Source: Microbacterium hydrocarbonoxydans (GTDB lineage: Bacteria > Actinomycetota > Actinomycetes > Actinomycetales > Microbacteriaceae). From it: a stretch of DNA of 64,000 nt. Each line of letters starts with the position of its first letter. Position 1 is the first letter of the stretch. Position numbers and translations under genes: made by a program. Below the pieces are notes generated by a model, which was not told the DNA's origin, made no database searches, and was given only the letters and a program-made list of their open reading frames with translations. This document shows, one piece after another, positions 9,558-17,674 of the stretch. Location: positions 434,001 through 498,000 of the forward strand of contig NZ_JYJB01000008.1 in assembly GCF_000956475.1 (NCBI RefSeq), written 5' to 3'.

Positions 9558-9881
9558 ATGAGTGCAAAGGCTACGAGCCAGGCGACCTGGGAGCAGGACG
9601 TTCTGCAGGCTGAGGGACCCGTGCTGGTGGACTTCTGGGCCGAGTGGTGCGGTCCGTGTCGCATGGTCTCGCCGGTGCTGGATGAGATCCAGTCCGACAA
9701 CCCCGACAAGATCACCATTCTCAAGCTCAACGTCGACGAGAACCCGCAGCTCGCGATGCAGTACCAGATCACCTCGATCCCGGCCATGAAGGTCTTCGTC
9801 GGCGGAGAGGTCAAGCAGAGCATCATCGGCGCCAAGCCGAAGTTCGCTCTCGAGCAGGATCTCGCCGCGTTCATCGGCTGA
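9558..9881 (+). CDS. trxA: thioredoxin
   Basis: A 107-residue cytoplasmic thioredoxin with the active site WCGPC at 30-34, the cis-Pro loop SIPAMKVF and the usual full length. AAGGAG precedes the ATG. It follows trxB in the same transcript and ends just before a strong terminator, giving a two-gene SigR-controlled disulfide-reducing operon. Confidence 0.96.
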   Translation: MSAKATSQATWEQDVLQAEGPVLVDFWAEWCGPCRMVSPVLDEIQSDNPDKITILKLNVDENPQLAMQYQITSIPAMKVFVGGEVKQSIIGAKPKFALEQDLAAFIG

Positions 9882-9898
9882 ATCCCCTCAGACGCTCG

Positions 9899-9929
9899 AA
9901 GGCCCGTCTCCTGTGTGGAGGCGGGCCTT
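9899..9929 (+). terminator. rho-independent terminator of trxBA
   Basis: AAGGCCCG(T)CTCC and GGAG(G)CGGGCCTT form a long GC-rich stem with a short TGTGT-type loop, 17 bases after the trxA stop. Confidence 0.8.
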
Positions 9930-9955
9930 CTGCGCATCTGCGCGCGTGCCATTTG

Positions 9956-10189
9956 TCATAGACCGGCACCGATGCGAGCACGAGCGCCGCGCGCGACCGG
10001 TCGACGGATCTCCTGGATGTCGGCTGTCTTCCGGGCGTTGTCGGTGCGTGCTGCCTCCCTCTTCGCGGCCACGTAGCGCGCCGCATCCGCGGGGTGCGTG
10101 CGCAACCAGTCGCGGAAGATGCGCTGGTTCACGGCATCCACCCCTCGGCCTCGAAGACGTGAGTCGTACGGGGCGGGCGTCGAGGCCAT
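9956..10189 (-). CDS. small GrpB-like protein (C-terminal fragment of the family)
   Basis: The 77 residues contain IFRDWLRTHPADAARYVAAK, which resembles the C-terminal helix of GrpB/UPF0157 nucleotidyltransferase-like proteins (normally about 170 residues). The rest of the GrpB fold is missing. The start codon lies one base after the TGA of the upstream gene (TGACATG), so it could be translated by coupling. It may be a degraded gene or a small derived protein. Confidence 0.4.
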   Translation of the reverse strand: MASTPAPYDSRLRGRGVDAVNQRIFRDWLRTHPADAARYVAAKREAARTDNARKTADIQEIRRPVARGARARIGAGL

Positions 10190-10190
10190 G

Positions 10191-10520
10191 TCAGGACGCG
10201 ACGGTGGGATCCCAGCGGCGGTGGCGCTGCTTCTCGTCCAGCAGGCCCCACACGGCAGGCGTCAGTTCGGGGTACTCGAGGGCGATCTGCCGCAGCACCC
10301 GGTAGTGCCGAGCCTCGTTCGGTCGCACACCATCGTTCGCCGCGATGTTATCGGCGCGCAGCAGGTAGACGACGAGCTCGTCGACGCTCGGCAGCTCCTC
10401 CATGAACTCCCAGGGGTCCTCTCCCCCGAGCAGGCGTTCCTGGATGAGCACCGCAAGCTCGTCCGACGCTTCAGCACGCAGAACTTCGAGGCTGGCGCGG
10501 CGGGGAACGAGCTCGGTCAT
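10191..10520 (-). CDS. hypothetical protein
   Basis: A 109-residue soluble, acidic, helix-rich protein with no motif I can assign. It contains PWEFMEELPSVDELVVYLL and ends WDPTVAS. It is co-directional with the GrpB-like fragment (one base apart) and lies 9 bases beyond the sugar porter stop, so all three may be one transcript. Confidence 0.6.
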   Translation of the reverse strand: MTELVPRRASLEVLRAEASDELAVLIQERLLGGEDPWEFMEELPSVDELVVYLLRADNIAANDGVRPNEARHYRVLRQIALEYPELTPAVWGLLDEKQRHRRWDPTVAS

Positions 10521-10529
10521 ACCTCCAGC

Positions 10530-11978
10530 CTATGCGCGTGCAGGACGGGTACGGCGCTCGACCTTCGCATCGTCGGTCATCTCCTCGAGCTCCTTGCCCT
10601 TCGTCTCTGCGACCTTGAAGTACACGAAGAAGAACGACAGCAGCGCGAAGAACGCGTAGAAGCCGTAAGCGAAGGTCAGGCCGATCTCGGCGAACGCCGG
10701 GAACGTCGTCGAGATGAAGAAGTTCGCGGCCCACTGCGCGGCGGCCGCGACAGCCAGGGCACCCGCACGGATCGAGTTGGGGAACATCTCGCCCAGCAGC
10801 ACCCACACCAGCGGCCCCCACGTGGCGCCGAAGAAGACCACGAAGCCGTTGGCGCAGATGAGCGCCACCGTCGCCCACGGGTCGGGAAGGGTGACGGAAC
10901 CGGCCGCGTCGAGGGTCCCGAACGAGAAGGCCAGCGACATCATCCCGAGCGTCACGGTCATTCCGACGGATCCGACGAGGAGCATGATCCGACGACCGAT
11001 GCGGTCGACCAGAAGAATCGCCACGATGGTCACGACGATGTTGGTGACCGAGGTGATCACCGACGTGAGCAGAGCGCTCGACTCGTCGAAGCCCACCGAC
11101 TGCCACAGCGTCGTCGAGTAGTAGAAGATCACGTTGATGCCCACGAACTGCTGGAACACGGACAGCAGAATGCCTACCCACACCACGGGCTTCAGACCGA
11201 AGCGGCTGCCGAGGAGGTCACGCAGCGACTCCTTGCGCTCGGTGTCGATCGTGTCGGTGATCTCCTTGATCTTGCCCTTGACGTCGATGGTTCCCGTCAC
11301 GGTCGTGAGCACTTCGGATGCTCGATCGATCTCGCCCTTGCGAACCAGGTAGCGCGGGGACTCGGGCAGCCGCAGCGACATGATGCCGTAGACGAGGGCG
11401 GGAAGGGCAGCCGAGATGAACATCCACCGCCACGCGGTCAGTCCCCACAGGGGTGCCGCGGCCTCGCCGGCGATGCCTGCCAGCAAGGCGTCGGTGAGCA
11501 GTGAGGCGAAGATGCCGGTCACGATGGCCAGCTGCTGGAGCGACCCCAGTCGACCGCGGATCTTCGCGGGCGACACCTCGGCGATGTAGGCGGGAGCGAT
11601 GACGGATGCCGCACCGACCCCGAATCCGCCGATCACTCGCCAGATGATCAGATCCACGACGCTGAATGCCAGCCCTGACCCGATCGACGAGATGAGGAAC
11701 ATGCCGGCGGCGACCACCATGACAGGTATGCGGCCGTACTTGTTCGAGATCGGGCCGGCGAACCAGGCGCCGACCGCGCAGCCGATCAGGGCCGATGAGA
11801 CCGCGAACCCTTTCAGCCCGACGTTGAGATCGAAACCCGAGACGTTGCCGGCCAGGGCGTCGACCGCGCCGTTGATGATCGCCGTGTCGAATCCGAACAG
11901 GAAACCACCGAGAGCCGCCGCGATGCTGACCGCGACCACCCGCCTCTGGAATCCGGCTGGAGTCTGAACCTTGGACAT
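10530..11978 (-). CDS. sugar porter family MFS transporter
   Basis: The 482-residue protein has 12 hydrophobic segments and all hallmark motifs of the sugar porter family: GGFLFGFDTAIINGA in helix 1, NKYGRIP in loop 2-3, RVIGGFGVGAASV, PESPRYLV after helix 6, QQFVGIN in helix 7 and VDRIGRR in loop 8-9. It should import a monosaccharide or polyol with protons. Sugar porters are not part of the conserved parAB neighbourhood, so this is an accessory insertion between trxA and parB. Confidence 0.88.
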   Translation of the reverse strand: MSKVQTPAGFQRRVVAVSIAAALGGFLFGFDTAIINGAVDALAGNVSGFDLNVGLKGFAVSSALIGCAVGAWFAGPISNKYGRIPVMVVAAGMFLISSIGSGLAFSVVDLIIWRVIGGFGVGAASVIAPAYIAEVSPAKIRGRLGSLQQLAIVTGIFASLLTDALLAGIAGEAAAPLWGLTAWRWMFISAALPALVYGIMSLRLPESPRYLVRKGEIDRASEVLTTVTGTIDVKGKIKEITDTIDTERKESLRDLLGSRFGLKPVVWVGILLSVFQQFVGINVIFYYSTTLWQSVGFDESSALLTSVITSVTNIVVTIVAILLVDRIGRRIMLLVGSVGMTVTLGMMSLAFSFGTLDAAGSVTLPDPWATVALICANGFVVFFGATWGPLVWVLLGEMFPNSIRAGALAVAAAAQWAANFFISTTFPAFAEIGLTFAYGFYAFFALLSFFFVYFKVAETKGKELEEMTDDAKVERRTRPARA

Positions 11979-12008
11979 GACTACCCCCTCATCGTCGAAG
12001 ATGACGCG

Positions 12009-12014
12009 AGTCTA
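12009..12014 (-). promoter_or_regulatory. putative -10 element of the sugar porter gene
   Basis: Read on the minus strand, TAGACT lies about 30 bases upstream of the ATG at 11978, in the 61-base gap after parB. A GAGGGGG ribosome binding site follows. Confidence 0.35.
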
Positions 12015-12039
12015 GGGGATGAGGCCCGCCGCCACGCCG

Positions 12040-13020
12040 TCAGCTTCGGCCGTAGCCCTCTTCGCCGAGCTCGTCGAGAATGCGGTTCAGGTCCTGGATC
12101 GACGAGAATTCGATTGTGACCTGCCCTTTCCTGGTGCCGAGGGCGATCTTCACGCGAGTGTTGAGCCGGTCTCCCAGCTTGCCCGCGACCTCGTCCAGAT
12201 AGGCGCGCCGTGCGCCCGGCGTGGGCTTGGCAGTGCGAGTCCCCGCCGATGGGAGGGTCTTGGCGGCGACCTCGGTGGCACGCACCGAGAGATCTTCGTT
12301 GACGACCTTGTCTGCCAGGCGCTGCATCGCCTCGGGGTCGTCGAGGCTCAGGATGGCGCGGGCGTGGCCTGCGCTGAGGACCCCCGCAGCGACTCGCTGC
12401 TGCACGGGAACCGGCAGCTTGAGCAGTCGGATCGTGTTGCTGATGCGGGGACGAGAGCGGCCGATGCGGGTGGCGAGCTCTTCCTGCGTGATCCCGAAGT
12501 CCTCGAGCAGCTGCTGGTACGCGGAGGCCTCTTCCAGCGGGTTCAGCTCGGAGCGATGAAGGTTCTCGAGCAGCGCGTCGCGGAGCAGGTCCTCGTCAGC
12601 GGTGTCGCGCACGACCGCGGGGATCGAGGTGAGCCCGGCCTCGCGCGCAGCGCGCGTGCGGCGCTCCCCCATGATCAGCTCGTAGGCGCCGTCGCTGTTC
12701 TTGCGAACCACGACGGGCTGCATGACGCCGAACTCCTTGACGCTGTGCACCAGTTCGGCCAGGTGCTCGGGGTCGAAGTGCGTTCGCGGCTGACGCGGGT
12801 TCGGAACGATCTCGTTCGGATCGATCTGGATCAGGTGAATGCCGGGAACGGGCTCGAGCTCTGCGTCGACCTCTGCCTGAGCATCCGTCTCCCCCTGCTG
12901 AGCCTCGGCAAGCTTCTGAATCGATGCGCCGGGGAAGAACACGTCCACCGGGCGCTCAGACTGATCTGCGGTGGGGATGAGGGCGCTGATCCCGCGACCC
13001 AGTCCTGTGCGCTTCGCCAT
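12040..13020 (-). CDS. parB: chromosome partitioning protein ParB
   Basis: ParB is a CTPase that loads at parS and slides along DNA to form the partition complex. The protein has the N-terminal LGRGISALIP box that contacts ParA, the CTP-binding motif GERRTRA at 118-124, a central helix-turn-helix (ITQEELATRIGRSRPRISNTIRLL) and a C-terminal dimer domain ending DLNRILDELGEEGYGRS. Two ATGs stand in tandem at the start. I chose 13020 because GGAG then has better spacing and MAKRTGLGRG is the family start; the first ATG (13023) overlaps the parA stop. Confidence 0.95.
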   Translation of the reverse strand: MAKRTGLGRGISALIPTADQSERPVDVFFPGASIQKLAEAQQGETDAQAEVDAELEPVPGIHLIQIDPNEIVPNPRQPRTHFDPEHLAELVHSVKEFGVMQPVVVRKNSDGAYELIMGERRTRAAREAGLTSIPAVVRDTADEDLLRDALLENLHRSELNPLEEASAYQQLLEDFGITQEELATRIGRSRPRISNTIRLLKLPVPVQQRVAAGVLSAGHARAILSLDDPEAMQRLADKVVNEDLSVRATEVAAKTLPSAGTRTAKPTPGARRAYLDEVAGKLGDRLNTRVKIALGTRKGQVTIEFSSIQDLNRILDELGEEGYGRS

Positions 13021-13940
13021 CATTTCTCCTTGCTCTGCGTCGCACGCGACGCGATCTCGACGGCGGCCTCGCGGTAGGCGACGGCGCCGGCGGACTGCCC
13101 ATCGTAGGCGATCACGGTCTGTCCGAAGCTCGGTGCCTCCGAGACCCGCACCGAGCGCGGGATCACGGTGTCGAGCACCTGCGTCGGGAAGTGTGTGCGT
13201 ACCTCTTCGGCCACCTGGTGCGCCAGCCGGGTACGGCCGTCGAACATCGTGAGCAGGATGGTCGACAGGTGAAGTGAGGGGTTCAGGTGCTTCTGGATCA
13301 TCTGGATGCTGCCGAGGAGCTGGCTGAGGCCCTCCAGGGCGTAGTACTCGCACTGGATAGGGATGAAGACCTCGGATGCTGCTGTGAAGGCGTTGATCGT
13401 GAGGAGACCCAGCGACGGCGGGCAGTCGATGATGACGAAGTCCATCGGATGCTGCTCGAGGTAGTCGAGCAGCGCTCGGCGCAGCCGGTGCTCGCGCGCG
13501 ACCTGGGCCACGAGCTCGATCTCCGCGCCGGCGAGGTGGATCGTGCTGGGGGCGCAGAAGAGAGTGTCGCTCTCGGGGCTCTGCTGCACGATGTCGGCGA
13601 GGGGCAGGTCGTTGATGAGGACGTCGTAGATGCTCGAGACCTCTGTCGTGTGGGTGACACCCAGGGCCGTCGAGGCGTTCCCCTGCGGATCAAGGTCGAT
13701 CACCAGGACCTTTGCGCCCAGCCCCGCCAGGGCTGACGCGATGTTCACCGCCGTGGTCGTCTTGCCGACGCCGCCCTTCTGGTTCGATACCGTAAGAATG
13801 CGGGTCTCACCGGTGAAGTCGATGCGGACGTCTTCGAGGACTCGGCGACGTGCGCTCAGGTCCGCGATCTCCCGCGCGAGCGGGGTATCCATCCCGAAGG
13901 TGTTCGGCGATTCCTTTTCGGATTGTTTCACGTGAAACAT
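13020..13940 (-). CDS. parA: chromosome partitioning ATPase ParA
   Basis: A 306-residue ParA/Soj ATPase that moves ParB-bound origins. The deviant Walker A is KGGVGKTT at 55-62, followed by VLVIDLDPQGNAS and VIIDCPPSLGLL. The ATG at 13940 is preceded by AAAGGAG, and its first codons read M-F-H-V-K because the start lies inside a parS site. An internal ATG at 13892 lacks a good ribosome binding site. The stop overlaps parB (ATGA), so the pair is coupled. Confidence 0.95.
   Translation of the reverse strand: MFHVKQSEKESPNTFGMDTPLAREIADLSARRRVLEDVRIDFTGETRILTVSNQKGGVGKTTTAVNIASALAGLGAKVLVIDLDPQGNASTALGVTHTTEVSSIYDVLINDLPLADIVQQSPESDTLFCAPSTIHLAGAEIELVAQVAREHRLRRALLDYLEQHPMDFVIIDCPPSLGLLTINAFTAASEVFIPIQCEYYALEGLSQLLGSIQMIQKHLNPSLHLSTILLTMFDGRTRLAHQVAEEVRTHFPTQVLDTVIPRSVRVSEAPSFGQTVIAYDGQSAGAVAYREAAVEIASRATQSKEK
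13924..13939 (+). promoter_or_regulatory. parS site 1, within the parA start
   Basis: TGTTTCACGTGAAACA, a perfect 16-bp palindrome. It begins one base inside the parA ATG and encodes residues 2-5 (FHVK), so ParB bound here would sit on the parA translation start. Confidence 0.92.
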
Positions 13941-14134
13941 CCACTCCTTTCGGGGCCGTGTTCCACTCTAACTGCATGCGCCGACGCTGTTCACCGTATC
14001 GCCGCTGTTGCGTGGATGCTGGCGCCGATATGTTCTCGAGATCGCGTCGTTTCCGCCGCCCAGGGGTGGATTCGTGGCGGAGCCGATCTCGCTCGCTGGC
14101 AATCTGGTCGCACTCTCCCTGCTTTGGGCGATGG

Positions 14135-14150
14135 TGTTTCACGTGAAACG
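14135..14150 (+). promoter_or_regulatory. parS site 2
   Basis: TGTTTCACGTGAAACG, one outer mismatch. It opens the first copy of the tandem repeat. Confidence 0.88.
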
Positions 14151-14326
14151 TCCGGGCCACGCTCCCCTGCTTCGAACTCGTTCGAGCCGTAACCCCGTGC
14201 GGAGATCGCGCACAGATCCCGGCGGGGTGAGTTCCTTGTTCCCATTGACCATGCACATCACGAGAGCTGCGCTCTGCAGACCGCGTCTCGTCTGCCTGTG
14301 AGCGTTCGATCCGTGCTTCCCGGCTA

Positions 14327-14342
14327 TGTTTCACGTGAAACG
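14327..14342 (+). promoter_or_regulatory. parS site 3
   Basis: TGTTTCACGTGAAACG, one outer mismatch. It opens the second copy of the tandem repeat. Confidence 0.88.
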
Positions 14343-14527
14343 TCCGGGCACTTGGCCCCACTCCCCCGGCTTCAGATTCGTTCGCGCCTACTCGCGGACG
14401 GAGATGACGGATAGATCCCGGTGAGGGTGTTCCTTGTTCCCCCTGACCATGCACATCACGAGAGCTGCGCTCTGCAGACCGCGTTGCGTCTGCCCCTGTG
14501 AACCTTCGATACCCTGCATCCGCGCGA

Positions 14528-14543
14528 TGTTTCACGTGAAACA
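14528..14543 (+). promoter_or_regulatory. parS site 4
   Basis: TGTTTCACGTGAAACA, a perfect palindrome. Confidence 0.92.
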
Positions 14544-14589
14544 TCCGGGTGCACGGTGATCACCGCGGATGAGATGAAGGCCCCTGCTA

Positions 14590-14606
14590 CTCACGCCTGG
14601 CGTGAG
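14590..14606. repeat. short perfect palindrome in the parS array
   Basis: CTCACGCC-T-GGCGTGAG, an 8-bp inverted repeat around one base, 46 bases after parS site 4. With so short a loop it is more likely a protein site than a hairpin. The function is unknown. Confidence 0.4.
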
Positions 14607-14847
14607 CCAGCGTGGAGCGGCCTCAGCCTGGCTTCCTGTGCTCGCGTGTGCTCTTCCGTGGCGAGGCCGTAGTCCTGCGTGACTCACCTGGTGACCTTCC
14701 TCGGTGGTCGACTGCTTCTTCTCGTCCGCCGTGAGTGTTCATCGTGGCCACTCCCCCGCAGGCTGTACACGGTCCGCTATCTAGAGAGGATGCAGTCCCT
14801 CGCGCCTATCCCACCCACGAGTCGACGCAGAGGAGCGTTCTGGTACT

Positions 14848-14863
14848 GGCTTCACGTGAGAGC
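14848..14863 (+). other. decayed parS-like site
   Basis: GGCTTCACGTGAGAGC keeps the CACGTG core but differs from parS at five of 16 positions. It falls in the widest gap of the array (14544-15209) and looks like an eroded site. Confidence 0.4.
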
Positions 14864-15209
14864 GGAGGGTGCCCATGATCGGGGCTGCTCGTCTCATGGG
14901 ACGCATTCCCATACCCACCCGGCGGTGCGGAGTTGATGTCGGGAAACTCTGGGGCGGCGTGCACCCCGTCCCTTCCAGGCCCTTGAGTGCTCTTGGTCAG
15001 TGATGCCCCGGAGAATCAAGGGACTCGCCAGGACTGGTGGTGTCTTTGTCGAACGGCCTGGCCGCTTCTTCTGCCCCGCTGCCCGAGGAGAGCCTCTGGT
15101 CGGGCGCGGGAGAGATAGCGCCCGGGTATCGGCGCGATACCGGAGCACCCTCGCACCGGGGCCCACCACCGGGAGCACCTGAGCGCAGGTGGGGCTTAGA
15201 CGTGAGGTA

Positions 15210-15225
15210 CGTTTCACGTGAAACA
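15210..15225 (+). promoter_or_regulatory. parS site 5
   Basis: CGTTTCACGTGAAACA, one outer mismatch. Confidence 0.88.
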
Positions 15226-15406
15226 CCATGCGCCGCGCTCGACCTCTCCCCGTCGATGCCGACGTCGCGCAGCCAGGCGCGGGAGCTGGCGCGCTGGGGA
15301 TGAACCGCTATCTCCGTGCGTGGTCTTTGCGGATGCCACCTGTGACACCTCTATTCGCAATGGAATGCGCAGGGGATGGCGACTCGTCTGTCGCACGGTG
15401 CGGTGG

Positions 15407-15422
15407 TGTTTCACGTGAAACA
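15407..15422 (+). promoter_or_regulatory. parS site 6
   Basis: TGTTTCACGTGAAACA, perfect; 197 bases after site 5. Confidence 0.92.
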
Positions 15423-15835
15423 CCACCTATCGCCCCGATCACTTCCGACGGGCGGAGCACCGCACGCAGTGGGCGGGATAGAGGAGCACCTCCCGACTTG
15501 GGAAGTGAGAGCGCGTGCATCCGGCACACTGAATCCCGGATGAGTTCCTCGCTATCTACCTCGGGCAGGGAAAAGTCGACTGACGGCGGAAGCTCCATGT
15601 CGGCCGGCCATCTGGTCCCCGGCGCGATTCGACACAATCGACTCCTCTCCAAGAAGAGACGAGGACTGAGGTCGTATCTGCACAGTCCCCGCGCCACCCT
15701 GTTGCGTTCTATGGCCCTCAAACACGGCCGATCTCCCCGGCCAGTATCGCGACAGGTACGCGCGGCAGGCACGAGACCGCACTACACCACGTACGCATGT
15801 GGCGTATTACTCACATCTTGCTGACACGGCGGTGT

Positions 15836-15851
15836 GGTTTCACGTGAAACG
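15836..15851 (+). promoter_or_regulatory. parS site 7
   Basis: GGTTTCACGTGAAACG, perfect 14-bp core with both outer bases changed. Confidence 0.85.
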
Positions 15852-16132
15852 GCCGGGTCGCGAAGCGCATCAGCCGATGGGCCCCGGTCCCACAGGAGTC
15901 GGGTTACCCGACCATCCCGACGGTTCTCACCCGCCCTAAACGACCGCGTGTCGTCCATTCGAAAGGTGACTCCCACCCGATGCTCCTCCGAATCGCGGTC
16001 TCACTCACTCCTAGGCAGACGCGTGACAATCGAGGGTGCTACCTCCGGGCGCCTGCGGTGCGAGCGACATTCGGGTCCCTTCATCGCCGACTAGAGCCCC
16101 ACCCGATCGTCGGTAGCCGTCCTCACGCGTAG

Positions 16133-16148
16133 TGTTTCACGTGAAACA
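16133..16148 (+). promoter_or_regulatory. parS site 8
   Basis: TGTTTCACGTGAAACA, perfect. Confidence 0.92.
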
Positions 16149-16249
16149 TGTAGGACGCAGGGTGTCATTGCAGCCCGTAGCCTGCAGATCCCCATGCGGG
16201 ATCATGCCCCGTCCTGTGCCTCTCGACACCTGGCTCTGTCGCTTTGCCC

Positions 16250-16270
16250 CCCGGGTTCTTATGACCCGGG
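16250..16270. repeat. hairpin in the parS array
   Basis: CCCGGGT, a seven-base loop TCTTATG, then ACCCGGG. The 7-bp GC-rich stem has no T run, so it is not a typical terminator. Confidence 0.4.
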
Positions 16271-16497
16271 AGGCCCCAGGTGCAACCCCATACCCCGCGC
16301 TCACCAGCACTGCACCTCGATCACTGCGAGTGCGCCGCGGCATAGGCGGCTTTCGTGCCGCCAATCGCAGACGTCGCGCTCATTCATGCGCCCGGATACG
16401 TCCACGTGCAAGTACTTCCCGCCTACCGCTGCGCGTACGTAGTCACCGTATGTACGACCCGCAGCGTATTCGAGCCCAAAAGCCACGGCAGCCCCTC

Positions 16498-16513
16498 GGT
16501 TTCACGTGAAACA
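16498..16513 (+). promoter_or_regulatory. parS site 9
   Basis: GGTTTCACGTGAAACA, one outer mismatch. Confidence 0.88.
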
Positions 16514-16880
16514 TCACATATCCGAGGGCACAGTAGAAGCGGGCTGCACGGACAACAGATGAGACCCGACACCATCAGGGATCCACACGCCGCTCCGCAC
16601 TTCAGCCGGCCAAGCACCCATCCCCTTTGACTCCGATCCGGAGCAGACACGTGTTGCTGATCACCACTTGGCCAGCCGACCGTACCTCGCCCCCAGTGAA
16701 CGCTCGGTTTGCCTGATTTCGCCGCTGCATACGTGGATGCCAGCGCGGCGATGCTCCGATGCCCACAACGGAGCCGAGTGTCACTCTGTCACCGCCCTGT
16801 GGGATACGCAAGGGTGCATCAAGCAAATAATGCCAGGACCCGAACAGTGCCCGAACGGTTTGAGTGAGTACCCAGTTGCA

Positions 16881-16896
16881 TGTTTCACGTGAAACA
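16881..16896 (+). promoter_or_regulatory. parS site 10
   Basis: TGTTTCACGTGAAACA, perfect. Confidence 0.92.
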
Positions 16897-16973
16897 TGGC
16901 TAGGAGCCAAAGGCATCGTAAGCCACTCTCCGAGTTAGATCAGAAGAGGTGCAGCCGATACTCGAATCGAGGA

Positions 16974-16989
16974 TGTTTCACGTGAAACA
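16974..16989 (+). promoter_or_regulatory. parS site 11
   Basis: TGTTTCACGTGAAACA, perfect; 93 bases after site 10 and 11 bases before the rsmG stop. Confidence 0.92.
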
Positions 16990-17000
16990 TCGACAGAATC

Positions 17001-17639
17001 TCAGCGGACGGTCGCTCGCAGGACTCGCGTCGTCTCCGCCAAGACGCCTTCACCAAGCACCTCGACCCGAACATTCGACAGGCGGTGCTTCTTGATCGCC
17101 TTCTGCGCCGCGTCGATCTCGTTGGAGACGTTGAGCCCCTTGAGGAAAGCAAGCTCTCCCCCGTCACGGACCAGCGGTGCAGTGATGGGAATCAGAGTAC
17201 GCAGCGCACTGACCGCGCGTGCTGTGACGACATCGAAGCCCTCGGGCCGCCGGACATCCTCGGCACGGGCGCGAAGCACCTCGACGTTGCTGAGTCCCAG
17301 CCCCGCGACCTGCTCGTTCAGCCAGGTGACTCGCCGTTCCATCGGCTCGACGAGCGTCCACTGAACATCCGGACGCGCGATCGCGAGCACCACACCCGGC
17401 AAACCTGCACCGGACCCGATGTCAGCGACCGAGCCATGGAACAGCGGCGCAGCGATCACACTGTTCAGAATGTGCCGAGTCCACAGACGAGGAAGCTCCA
17501 GCGGGCCGATCAGGCCCCGCTCCTCTCCCTCGCGGGCGAGAGAATCGGTGAACTGGCGAGCCAGATCGATGCGGTCACCGAACAGCTCGGCCGCGATGGC
17601 CGGCTCGACCTCTACCTCAGCGGCATCCGCCTGAGTCAT
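17001..17639 (-). CDS. rsmG: 16S rRNA (guanine-N7) methyltransferase RsmG
   Basis: The 212-residue GidB-family enzyme methylates G527 of 16S rRNA. It shows LPRLWTRHILNSV, the SAM motif VADIGSGAGLPGVVLAI and VTARAVSALRTL, all conserved in the family. Its place between jag and parA is universal in actinobacteria. The minus-strand ATG at 17639 begins MTQADAAEV; 35 bases separate it from jag. Confidence 0.95.
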   Translation of the reverse strand: MTQADAAEVEVEPAIAAELFGDRIDLARQFTDSLAREGEERGLIGPLELPRLWTRHILNSVIAAPLFHGSVADIGSGAGLPGVVLAIARPDVQWTLVEPMERRVTWLNEQVAGLGLSNVEVLRARAEDVRRPEGFDVVTARAVSALRTLIPITAPLVRDGGELAFLKGLNVSNEIDAAQKAIKKHRLSNVRVEVLGEGVLAETTRVLRATVR

Positions 17640-17674
17640 CGATTCTGCTCCCCGGTTTCTGGAATCGTGAGACG

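Larger units (their letters stand above)
14135..14542. repeat. tandem duplication of about 200 bases, each unit starting with parS
   Basis: Unit 1 runs from 14135 to 14326 and unit 2 from 14327 to 14527; the parS of a third unit begins at 14528. A 41-base stretch is identical in both (14246-14286 and 14444-14484), and flanking parts match imperfectly (CGTCCGGGC after parS, TTCCTTGTTCCC, TTCGAT). This shows that the array grew by duplication of a parS-bearing unit. Confidence 0.85.
13941..17000. other. gene-free parS array (centromere-like region)
   Basis: Between the parA start and the rsmG stop there are 3,060 bases in which I can support no gene. Short frames exist in all six readings, but none has a family match or consistent ribosome binding sites. 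The stretch holds parS sites 2-11 (site 1 abuts it), one decayed parS-like site, a tandem duplication of about 200 bases and several hairpins. The eleven sites are at 13924, 14135, 14327, 14528, 15210, 15407, 15836, 16133, 16498, 16881 and 16974. The function is inferred to be ParB loading for origin segregation. Confidence 0.85.

Noticed and set aside
16395..16412. CACGTG words such as TCCACGTGCAAG considered as extra parS sites
   Set aside because: They lack the TTT/AAA flanks and match parS only at the central six bases.
13807..16916. Short frames beginning M-F-H-V-K-H or containing F-H-V-K in the parS array
   Set aside because: These starts are produced by the parS palindrome itself. The frames share no other similarity, run in both directions and have no family match. 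Only parA, with a ribosome binding site and a full ATPase, is kept.
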